A stretch of 6,043 nt of DNA, taken from Dehalococcoidia bacterium. GTDB taxonomy: Bacteria; Chloroflexota; Dehalococcoidia; JACVQG01; JAHKAY01. Positions 1 through 6,043 of this stretch are shown here, piece after piece. The number at the start of each line of letters is the position of its first letter. Within the stretch, counting starts at the first letter, position 1. A model generated the notes under the pieces. It did not search any database and was not told where the DNA came from. It saw only the letters and a program-made list of their open reading frames with translations. A program made the translations under genes and the position numbers. The DNA is taken from contig JASLQE010000226.1 of the NCBI GenBank assembly GCA_030744635.1, positions 1-6,043 of the forward strand. The letters run 5' to 3'.

Positions 1-390
1 GGCCTGACCGGGGTGATGGAGGCAGCCGCCCGCGGTGCGGCTGGCGCAGGGGGTAGGACCGTGGGCATACTCCCCGGCAACACCCCGGAGGAGGCCAACC
101 CATATATCCAGATATCCATCGTCACGGGTATGGGCTACACCCGCAACGCCATCGTGGTCAAATCGGCCCGTGCGGTGATAGCCGTCGGAGGCTCCTTCGG
201 CACCCTTTCCGAGATAGCCTTTGCCCTCCAGAGTGGCATACCCGTGGTGGGCCTGAGCACATGGGAGATGAGCCGTGAAGGTGAAGGCGGGGACTCCATA
301 ATACGGGCCACGACACCAGAGGAGGCCGTGGGGAAGGCGCTGGCCACCATAGGAGATGCGCCAAAGGAGGCAGTTGAACACAGGCATTGA
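1..390 (+). CDS. LOG-like / TIGR00725 family protein, 3' part
   Basis: This is the last 129 codons of a gene whose start lies before the window; the frame is open from base 1. The fragment begins GLTGVMEAAARGA, the usual glycine-rich segment where this family says 'GGxxGVMeAa'. It continues with a VGILPG strand, then YTRNAIVV (about residues 46-53) and VGGSFGTLSE (about 62-71). The last is a variant of the PGGxGTxxE phosphate-binding motif of LOG-type (lysine decarboxylase-like, Rossmann-fold) proteins. In that superfamily the motif binds nucleotide phosphate and, in true LOG enzymes, supports phosphoribohydrolase activity. The TIGR00725 branch has no settled function, so the substrate here is unknown. 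The protein is probably cytoplasmic, as no membrane segment is seen in this part. Its end overlaps the start of enolase by 17 bases, suggesting translational coupling. Confidence 0.85.
   Translation, partial: GLTGVMEAAARGAAGAGGRTVGILPGNTPEEANPYIQISIVTGMGYTRNAIVVKSARAVIAVGGSFGTLSEIAFALQSGIPVVGLSTWEMSREGEGGDSIIRATTPEEAVGKALATIGDAPKEAVEHRH
365..370 (+). promoter_or_regulatory. Shine-Dalgarno site deciding the enolase start
   Basis: AGGAGG (in AAAGGAGG, 363-370) lies inside the end of the upstream gene, 3 bases before TTG at 374. The spacing is short. The alternative ATG at 356 has AGGAG directly abutting it with no spacer, which is less workable. The TTG start also gives the normal enolase N-terminus, about 10 residues before the RAREILDSRG motif. 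Confidence 0.55.
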
Positions 391-1660
391 GGCCATCCGG
401 GCACGGGAGATACTGGACTCCCGGGGCAACCCCACCGTGGAAGTGGAGGTGGCCCTGGCGGGGGGCGCTACCGGGCGGACGGCTGTCCCCTCCGGTGCCA
501 GTACCGGCATCCATGAGGCCCTGGAGCTACGGGACGGGGACCCCGCCCGCTACGGCGGCAAGGGGGTCCTCAAAGCCATCCACAACATACACAGCATCAT
601 AGCTCCCGCCCTGAAGGGCGTGGACGCCTCCGCACAGGCGGTCTTAGACCACCGGCTGCTGGAGCTGGACGGCACCGATAACAAGTCCAAGCTGGGTGCC
701 AACGCCATCCTGGGGGTCTCCCTGGCCTGCGCCCATGCCGCCGCCGTCCATGCCGGGCTGCCCCTTTACCGTTACCTGGACGGCCTCGGCACCGCATTAC
801 CTGTACCCATGCTGAATGTGGTGAACGGCGGCCAGCACGCTGCTGACGCCGCCGATTTTCAGGAGTATATGCTGGTGCCCGCCGGGGCAACCAGCTTCTC
901 TCAGGCGCTGCGGATGGGTGCGGAGGTCTACCATACACTGCGCAAGCTGCTGGGGGAGCGGGGGTGGAACACGGCGGTGGGTGATGAAGGGGGGTTTGCA
1001 CCCGCCCTGCCCTCCAACCGGGACGGGGCGGAGGTGCTGGTGAAGGCCATTGAGGCCGCCGGCTACAGGCCGGGGGAGGACTGCTTCCTGGCCCTGGATG
1101 TAGCCGCATCCAATCTGCTGTCAGATGACCGGTACCACCTGCCACGGGACGGGCATGTGCTCAGCGCCCCGGATATGGTGAGCCTCTACCAGGACCTGGT
1201 CTCGTCCTTCCCCGTGGTCAGCATCGAGGACGGGTTGGAGGAGGAGGACTGGGCGGGGTGGCAACTCCTAACCGAGAGGCTGGGCAAGCGGGTGCTATTA
1301 GTGGGGGATGACCTGTATGTCACCAACCCGGCCCGCCTGGCCACCGGGATTGAACGCCGGGCCTCCAACGCCATCCTCATCAAGCTAAACCAGATAGGGA
1401 CCCTCACCGAGACCATAGCGGCCGTGCGCCTGGCCCAGCGGGCGGGGTGGGCCACCATCATCAGCCACCGCTCCGGTGAGACGGAGGATACCTCCATCGC
1501 CGACCTGGCGGTGGCCTTGGGGGCAGGCTTTATCAAGGCCGGTGCCCCCTGCCGCTCGGAGCGGCTGGCCAAGTATAACCGGCTGCTTCGCATTGAAGAG
1601 GAGTTGGGGGGGGCCGCCACCTACCCCGGCAGGGAGACCTTCCTCCCCATCAAAATCTAA
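374..1660 (+). CDS. eno: Enolase (phosphopyruvate hydratase)
   Basis: Enolase interconverts 2-phosphoglycerate and phosphoenolpyruvate in cytoplasmic glycolysis and gluconeogenesis, using Mg2+. From the TTG at 374 the protein is 428 residues, the usual bacterial length; an ATG at 356 would add six residues. The N-terminal signature AREILDSRGNPTVEVEV is followed by SKLGANAILGVSLA. Active-site blocks, in the 428-residue numbering, are NGGQH with His155 and QE with Glu164; GDEGG with the acid/base Glu205; metal ligands Asp242 (LALDVAAS), Glu285 (SIEDG) and an Asp in VGDDL (312-313); the catalytic Lys337 in LIKLNQIGTLTE; SHRSGETEDT from Ser364; and Lys388 in IKAGAPCRSER. Small oddities are Asn247 where AASEF is usual and IKAG for IKTG; neither removes a known catalytic residue. 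The C-terminal LRIEEELG is intact. The gene overlaps the upstream gene by 17 bases and is followed after 10 bases by an MBL-fold gene. Confidence 0.97.
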   Translation: MNTGIEAIRAREILDSRGNPTVEVEVALAGGATGRTAVPSGASTGIHEALELRDGDPARYGGKGVLKAIHNIHSIIAPALKGVDASAQAVLDHRLLELDGTDNKSKLGANAILGVSLACAHAAAVHAGLPLYRYLDGLGTALPVPMLNVVNGGQHAADAADFQEYMLVPAGATSFSQALRMGAEVYHTLRKLLGERGWNTAVGDEGGFAPALPSNRDGAEVLVKAIEAAGYRPGEDCFLALDVAASNLLSDDRYHLPRDGHVLSAPDMVSLYQDLVSSFPVVSIEDGLEEEDWAGWQLLTERLGKRVLLVGDDLYVTNPARLATGIERRASNAILIKLNQIGTLTETIAAVRLAQRAGWATIISHRSGETEDTSIADLAVALGAGFIKAGAPCRSERLAKYNRLLRIEEELGGAATYPGRETFLPIKI

Positions 1661-1665
1661 AGGAG
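1661..1665 (+). promoter_or_regulatory. Ribosome binding site for the MBL-fold gene
   Basis: AGGAG starts immediately after the enolase TAA (AAAGGAG counting the stop) and sits 5 bases before ATG 1671. This fixes the start, and an upstream in-frame extension through the enolase gene can be ignored. Confidence 0.7.
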
Positions 1666-1670
1666 ACCTC

Positions 1671-2660
1671 ATGGAGATTATTCCCGGCATCCACCAGATT
1701 AAGGTACCCATTCCGGACAACCCCCTGGGCTTCCTCAACTGCTATGTGCTCAAGGGCAAGAACGGCTGGCTAATGATTGACACCGGCTGGTACACCCAGG
1801 ACGCCTTCAACGCCCTGGAGGCCGGGCTTAAAGACCTGGGTCTGGGCTTCACCGATATAGAGACCATCGTGGTGACCCATGTCCACGCGGACCACTACGG
1901 CCTGGCGGGGCGCATAAAGCAGGTGTCCCCGTCCACCAAGCTGATGGCGCACCGCTGGGAGGGGGACCTGATTGAGTCCCGCTACATCAAGTTCGCCGAG
2001 CTACGGGACAAGATGGGGGCCGTGCTGGCCTTCCACGGCGTGCCCCCCGTGGACCTGTCCAGCCTGCAATCGGCCTCTATGCCGGTGTTGGAGTATGTCA
2101 CCGTAACCATGCCCGATGTCTCTTTCTACGGGGGAGAGGTGGTGGACACCGGAATCTTCAACTTGGAAGTGCTGTGGACGCCGGGCCACTCCCCCGGGCA
2201 TATCTGCCTCTGGGACTCGGAGCACAGAATCCTCTTCTCCGGGGACCACATCCTACCGGTAATCACCCCCAACATCAGCTACCATGTGCAATCGGGGGAC
2301 AGCCCTCTGGCGGACTTTATAAACTCCCTTAACAAGCTGCGCAACCTGCCCGCCACCCAGGTGCTACCGGCCCATGAGAACATCTTTACCAATCTGCGGG
2401 AGCGCATAGACCAGATAAAAGAGCACCACGAGCAGCGCAAGGAGGAGATACGGGCCGTAATCCGCAAGGAGCCTCAGAACGCCTGGTTTATCTCCTCCCA
2501 GATAACATGGAACATCCCCCAGCCCTGGGACCAGTTCAACTCACTGGACCGGCGCATCGCCGTCACCGAGACCGTCGCCCACCTGGAGTACATGCGCTAT
2601 GAGGGCAGCGTGGAACGTCTGTTCCAGGGCGGCAACATTCTCTACAGGGTGGCCGGTTGA
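1671..2660 (+). CDS. MBL-fold metallohydrolase with C-terminal helical domain
   Basis: A 329-residue metallo-beta-lactamase-fold hydrolase, probably cytoplasmic, with no signal peptide. The core shows the two-metal signature THVHADH (His70, His72, Asp74, His75), preceded by MIDTG (35-39). It continues with WTPGHSPGH (His173), LFSGDH (Asp192, His193) and LPAHE (His235). All expected metal ligands are present, so it should be an active zinc or iron hydrolase. After residue 240 comes a charged helix (RERIDQIKEHHEQRKEE) and a segment with TETVAHLEYMRYEG (299-312). This resembles the winged-helix tail of LACTB2-like hydrolases, which also have an HHxxR helix and an ETxAHLEYL stretch. Substrates in this superfamily range from thioesters and lactones to nucleic acids, and nothing here narrows the choice. 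The gene follows enolase by 10 bases and abuts or overlaps queF, which points to one operon. Confidence 0.93.
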   Translation: MEIIPGIHQIKVPIPDNPLGFLNCYVLKGKNGWLMIDTGWYTQDAFNALEAGLKDLGLGFTDIETIVVTHVHADHYGLAGRIKQVSPSTKLMAHRWEGDLIESRYIKFAELRDKMGAVLAFHGVPPVDLSSLQSASMPVLEYVTVTMPDVSFYGGEVVDTGIFNLEVLWTPGHSPGHICLWDSEHRILFSGDHILPVITPNISYHVQSGDSPLADFINSLNKLRNLPATQVLPAHENIFTNLRERIDQIKEHHEQRKEEIRAVIRKEPQNAWFISSQITWNIPQPWDQFNSLDRRIAVTETVAHLEYMRYEGSVERLFQGGNILYRVAG

Positions 2661-2674
2661 GGCAGCGTACGGAA

Positions 2675-3094
2675 ATGGGACTGCATCCAAAGACAGGGGA
2701 CATGGGCTACCACGAGGAGTTTGAGTTCAGCGGCGAAGAGGCCCTGCGTACCGCCGTCCTACTGGCCATCCCCTACCAGTACCCGGGTGAAAAAACGGTG
2801 GTGAGCTATACCACCGACGAGTTCACCTCCGTTTGTCCCTGGTCAGGGCTGCCGGACTTCGCTCACCTGGAGATAAGCTATATACCCGGCGGCACGCTGG
2901 TGGAGCTAAAGAGCCTGAAGCTCTACCTCACCTCCTTCCGCAGCGTGGGCATCCTCCAGGAGCACAGCGTCAGCCGCATTCTGAAGGACCTAGCGACGCT
3001 ACTGGACCCGGTGTGGATACGGGTGAGCGCCCGCTTCGCCCCCCGCGGTGGAATAGCCACGGAGGCGAGCGCCGAGCACGGCTGGCGCGAGTAA
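2675..3094 (+). CDS. queF: NADPH-dependent 7-cyano-7-deazaguanine reductase
   Basis: QueF reduces the nitrile of preQ0 to the amine preQ1 with NADPH, a late step of queuosine tRNA modification, in the cytoplasm. This is the short unimodular (T-fold, Bacillus-like) form, 139 residues from ATG 2675. The family signature is clear: FTSVCPWSGLPDFAHLEISY holds the nucleophile Cys54 and the general acid Asp61; VELKSLKLYLTSFR (76-89) is the QueF motif E(S/L)KSxK; the end has FAPRGGI. Glu96 (ILQEH, 93-97) matches the conserved substrate-binding Glu, but the preceding residue, His in B. subtilis (HE), is Gln95 here. The start is uncertain. TTG 2657 (145 aa) would overlap the MBL gene and has AGGGTGG upstream; ATG 2702 (130 aa) would still include all motifs. 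No other que gene is in the window. Confidence 0.9.
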   Translation: MGLHPKTGDMGYHEEFEFSGEEALRTAVLLAIPYQYPGEKTVVSYTTDEFTSVCPWSGLPDFAHLEISYIPGGTLVELKSLKLYLTSFRSVGILQEHSVSRILKDLATLLDPVWIRVSARFAPRGGIATEASAEHGWRE

Positions 3095-3102
3095 GTGTGT
3101 CT

Positions 3103-3156
3103 GAACGGATGAGCCACAACGGCAAATGCAGATAAGGACAGAACGGATAGCCCACA
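3103..3156 (+). repeat. Imperfect direct repeat pair in front of gap
   Basis: GAACGGATGAGCCACA (3103-3118) and GAACGGATAGCCCACA (3141-3156) share an exact 8-base core and align over the rest with one shifted base. Their spacing is 38 bases. The second copy ends 2 bases before the gap ribosome binding site. The pair fills most of the 77-base gap between queF and gap. It could be a paired operator or an RNA element; I recognise no known regulator site and no clear -35/-10 promoter. Confidence 0.5.
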
Positions 3157-3158
3157 TG

Positions 3159-3165
3159 AAGGAGG
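3159..3165 (+). promoter_or_regulatory. Strong ribosome binding site for gap
   Basis: AAGGAGG lies 6 bases before ATG 3172, a near-ideal Shine-Dalgarno with good spacing. It is the strongest in the window, consistent with high expression of GAPDH. Confidence 0.8.
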
Positions 3166-3171
3166 ACTCTT

Positions 3172-4185
<1,014 letters not shown>

Positions 4186-4250
4186 CCAGCGGAGAATCAG
4201 TAACAGAGTAGCCTGAGATGCTCTTATGGCTGGTGGAAATGTTGATTTAG

Positions 4251-4970
4251 ATGGTAGCCCTCATATTCAGCCTGATAGCCGCTGCCTCCGCCGTGGGGGG
4301 GGGCATGCTGCCCTTGTATACCCGCGTCCGCAACATCCACTCCCGGTACCTGCTGGGCTTCGCCGCCGGGGTGATGCTGTCGGTGGCCTTCCTGGAGATG
4401 CTGCCGGAGATGGTGGCGGAGGGGGAAACCAGCTTCATATTTCTGGCGGTGGGTTTCTTCTCCCTATACGTGGTGGAGAAGCTGGTGCTGGTACACTCCT
4501 GCCCCGAGGGGGAGTGCGATAGCACCACTACCATCGGGTGGACGGCCCTCATCGGCATCGCCGCGGAGAGCCTGCTGGACGGCGTGGCCATAGGCATAGG
4601 CTTCCACCTGGCCCCGGCGGTGGGACTGACCATAGCCCTGGCGGTGCTAATCCACGAGTTCCCCCGGGGCTTTGCCACCGCGGTTATAATGCGCACCGCC
4701 GGCTACAACATGCGCCGCATATGGGGCGCTCTGAGCATAGACGCCCTCTTCACCCCCCTGGGAGTGGTATTAGTGTTGCTGGGGGTCTTCCCGGAGGGGT
4801 TCTTCGTGCCACTGATGGCCTTCGCCGCCGGGACATTTATCTATGTGGGGGCCTCGGACCTGCTGCCGGAGGCCCACCGCACCTTCAACAAATGGGTTAT
4901 AGCTTCCGTGTTGCTGGGTGTGGCGCTGATACCCGTCCTGAGGCCGGTGACCCACCTGGCTGGGCTGTAG
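4251..4970 (+). CDS. ZIP-family divalent metal transporter
   Basis: A 239-residue integral membrane protein with about eight hydrophobic segments and a short His/Cys/acid loop (VHSCPEGECD, 81-90), as in ZIP zinc/iron importers. GFAAGVMLSVAFLEMLPEM (36-54) matches the second ZIP helix, AESLLDGVAIG (105-115) the fourth, HEFPRGFAT (135-143) the fifth and ASDLLPEAH (201-209) a later helix. The family is usually an inner-membrane importer of Zn2+, Fe2+ or Mn2+. Two usual metal ligands are replaced: helix 4 has Glu-Ser where His-Ser or His-Asn is common, and helix 5 has Arg139 where Glu, Asp or His is common. The metal and even the transport direction are therefore uncertain. An in-frame TAG at 4248 fixes ATG 4251 as the first start, though there is no good ribosome site (GGTGG is 14 bases away). 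A nine-G run falls at codons 15-18. pyrD follows after 7 bases. Confidence 0.88.
   Translation: MVALIFSLIAAASAVGGGMLPLYTRVRNIHSRYLLGFAAGVMLSVAFLEMLPEMVAEGETSFIFLAVGFFSLYVVEKLVLVHSCPEGECDSTTTIGWTALIGIAAESLLDGVAIGIGFHLAPAVGLTIALAVLIHEFPRGFATAVIMRTAGYNMRRIWGALSIDALFTPLGVVLVLLGVFPEGFFVPLMAFAAGTFIYVGASDLLPEAHRTFNKWVIASVLLGVALIPVLRPVTHLAGL
4295..4303 (+). repeat. Nine-G homopolymer in the ZIP gene
   Basis: A run of nine G's spans codons 15-18 (Val-Gly-Gly-Gly) of the ZIP transporter. It is the longest homopolymer I see in the window. A one-base slip would shift the frame and abolish the membrane domain, so the tract is either a mutation-prone site or a place to suspect sequencing error. The frame as given is open through to the normal stop. 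Confidence 0.9.
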
Positions 4971-4977
4971 GGGCGGC

Positions 4978-5880
4978 GTGCGCCCCACACTCTCGGTAAC
5001 CATTGCGCCCAACCTGGTGCTCCTTAACCCGGTGATGTCCGCCTCGGGTACCTTCGCCTATGGGGTGGAGTACGGGCCTTTCTTTGACATCCACCGGCTG
5101 GGGGCCATGGTGTGCAAGGGCACCACTCTAGAGCCCCGGGAGGGCAACCCCCAGCCCCGCACCATAGAGACGGTGGGGGGCATGCTCAACAGCATCGGCC
5201 TCCAGAACATGGGGGTGGAGCGGCTGGTGGCCGATATGGCCCCCATCTGGGCAAAGTGGCGGCTACCGGTGCTGGTGAACATAGCCGGGGAGCGGGTGGA
5301 GGACTACGCCAAGCTGGCCCGCCGTCTGGACGGGGTGCCCGGTGTGGCGGGTATTGAGGTGAACATAAGCTGCCCCAATGTGTCCAGAGGCAGCATGGAG
5401 TTCGGCACCTCACCTTCGGCCACCGAGGAGGTGCTGCGAGCGGTGCGGGGTGCCACCTCCCTGCCCGTGGTGGCCAAACTCAGCCCCAATATCACCGATA
5501 TCACCGAGACGGCGCGCGCCGCCGAGGCCGGGGGAGCCGACGCTATCTCCCTTATCAACACCCTCGCAGCTATGGACATCGACGCCGTAACCGGACGGGC
5601 GTTCATGGGCGGGCTGTCCGGCCCGGCGGTGAAGCCGGTGGCCCTGAGGATGGTCTACCGGGTGGTGGGGGCGGTGCAGGTACCCATAATCGGCTGTGGC
5701 GGCATAGCAACGGGTAGGGACGCCGCCGAGTTCCTCATGGCCGGGGCAACGGCGGTGCAGGTGGGCACCGCCAACCTCGCCAACCCGAAGGCGTGCTTAG
5801 ATGTGTTGGAGGGCCTGTTGGCCTTCATGGAGGAGTCCGGGATGGAGGATGTGTCCCAGCTAATAGGGGCGGCGCGTTGA
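4978..5880 (+). CDS. pyrD: Dihydroorotate dehydrogenase, class 1B catalytic subunit
   Basis: This FMN enzyme oxidises dihydroorotate to orotate, step four of pyrimidine synthesis, in the cytoplasm. The 300-residue length and motifs fit class 1B: NPVMSASGTFAYG (17-29), CKGTTLEPREGNP (46-58, FMN-contacting Lys47), MLNSIGLQNMGVE (69-81), NISCPNV (129-135) with the catalytic Cys132 (class 2 has Ser), AKLSPN (166-171, Lys167), INTL (193-196), GGLSGPAVKPVALRMVY (211-227) and IIGCGGI plus AGATAVQVGTA for the FMN phosphate. The loop before GGLSG is about four residues shorter than in B. subtilis PyrD (which reads ANRTGGLSG). Class 1B enzymes normally use NAD+ through the iron-sulfur/FAD partner PyrK, which is not in this window. 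The start is GTG 4978, chosen because it gives the family N-terminus; AGGGGCGG (4969-4976) may be its ribosome site. It is 7 bases from the ZIP gene, so probably co-transcribed with it. Confidence 0.95.
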   Translation: MRPTLSVTIAPNLVLLNPVMSASGTFAYGVEYGPFFDIHRLGAMVCKGTTLEPREGNPQPRTIETVGGMLNSIGLQNMGVERLVADMAPIWAKWRLPVLVNIAGERVEDYAKLARRLDGVPGVAGIEVNISCPNVSRGSMEFGTSPSATEEVLRAVRGATSLPVVAKLSPNITDITETARAAEAGGADAISLINTLAAMDIDAVTGRAFMGGLSGPAVKPVALRMVYRVVGAVQVPIIGCGGIATGRDAAEFLMAGATAVQVGTANLANPKACLDVLEGLLAFMEESGMEDVSQLIGAAR

Positions 5881-5948
5881 ATGGGGGAGCTCCCACAGCG
5901 ACCTTCTCTCTTCCCACCCACCCGCCCGCGAGTTATTTCCCTTGGGGG

Positions 5949-5979
5949 AAAAGCCCTCCAGTCGCCCCATTTGGCTTTT
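5949..5979 (+). terminator. Possible weak terminator hairpin after pyrD
   Basis: AAAAGCC (5949-5955) and GGCTTTT (5973-5979) are perfect 7-base complements around a 17-base loop, 68 bases after the pyrD stop. The 3' arm ends in a T4 stretch. The large loop, few G-C pairs and short T run make it a weak intrinsic terminator. It could equally be part of a larger structured element, since CTCCA in its loop (5956-5960) complements TGGAG at 5983-5987. Confidence 0.3.
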
Positions 5980-5992
5980 AAGTGGAGTGTCC

Positions 5993-6043
5993 TGGGGACG
6001 GTCTCGGCAAATTTTTGCCGTCGGGGTGGGGACGCTTTCGGGC
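5993..6043 (+). repeat. Possible 34-base tandem repeat with palindrome, cut by window edge
   Basis: TGGGGACG occurs at 5993-6000 and again at 6027-6034, a 34-base period, and the bases after each copy stay partly similar (GTCTCGG against CTTTCGG). Within the first unit is the perfect inverted repeat CGGCAAA-TT-TTTGCCG (6005-6020), with GACGG (5997-6001) and CCGTC (6017-6021) as an alternative outer pairing. The second unit is truncated by the window end, so the repeat number cannot be seen. The tail 5881-6043 otherwise shows no recognisable gene. Confidence 0.35.

Noticed and set aside
597..1145. Open frame on the - strand inside enolase
   Set aside because: The translation is dominated by Pro, Arg and Gly, typical of antisense to GC-rich codons, with no recognisable domain.
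1476..1670. In-frame upstream extension of the MBL-fold gene through the enolase 3' end
   Set aside because: It overlaps conserved enolase codons, adds a proline-rich shadow peptide with no family match, and the ATG at 1671 has a proper ribosome site.
2661..2674. preQ1 riboswitch ahead of queF
   Set aside because: There is almost no non-coding space between the MBL gene and queF, and no pseudoknot of that type is visible.
4186..4250. Terminator or promoter between gap and the ZIP gene
   Set aside because: Only short complementary pieces (such as CCAGC and GCTGG) are present, with no T run after a stem and no convincing -35/-10 pair.
4226..4522. Overlapping + frame starting at ATG 4226 ahead of the ZIP gene
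   Set aside because: It runs out of frame across conserved ZIP codons and gives a Gly/Arg-rich peptide without family features.
5885..5894. Ten-base palindrome GGGAGCTCCC just after pyrD
   Set aside because: It is short, has no loop, and is expected by chance in GC-rich sequence; nothing else ties it to a function.
5881..6043. ATG directly after the pyrD stop, open to the window end (54 codons), and a second open frame from 5882
   Set aside because: Two overlapping + frames and at least one - frame are all open, the predicted peptides match no family I know, and the region is rich in repeats and inverted repeats. It looks non-coding, but a gene running past 6043 cannot be excluded.
5993..6043. 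Start of a CRISPR array
   Set aside because: The spacing between TGGGGACG copies is 34 bases, too short for a repeat plus spacer, and only an eight-base core is exact.

Overview
The window is a compact, GC-rich (roughly 60% or more by eye) stretch of bacterial chromosome. Seven protein genes all lie on the + strand, with gaps of about 80 bases or less between them. They are housekeeping genes. I see no mobile element, CRISPR array, rRNA or tRNA. Non-ATG starts (TTG for enolase, GTG for pyrD) and frequent ATA isoleucine codons despite the high GC content recall uncultured Chloroflexota of the Dehalococcoidia type. That placement is an impression from gene style and order, not a demonstrated fact.

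Layout: (1) the 3' part of a LOG-like / TIGR00725 nucleotide-binding protein, 1-390, cut by the window edge; (2) enolase, 374-1660, overlapping gene 1; (3) an MBL-fold metallohydrolase, 1671-2660; (4) a short unimodular QueF (preQ0 reductase), about 2675-3094; (5) a 77-base gap with a direct repeat, then glyceraldehyde-3-phosphate dehydrogenase, 3172-4185; (6) a 65-base gap, then a ZIP-family metal transporter, 4251-4970; (7) a class 1B dihydroorotate dehydrogenase, 4978-5880; (8) a 163-base non-coding-looking tail, 5881-6043, with a C-rich tract, several inverted repeats and the possible start of a 34-base repeat.

Working together: enolase and GAPDH are two steps of lower glycolysis/gluconeogenesis, here separated by a hydrolase and a queuosine-pathway enzyme. 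pgk, tpi, pyrK and the other que genes are not in the window. Spacing suggests genes 1-4 are co-transcribed, gap may have its own control region, and the ZIP gene and pyrD are tightly coupled.

I found no convincing new multi-gene system. The observations most worth checking are the unusual metal-site residues and a nine-G tract in the ZIP gene, the Gln in place of an active-site His in QueF, the repeat pair in front of gap, and the structured, repeat-like sequence after pyrD.
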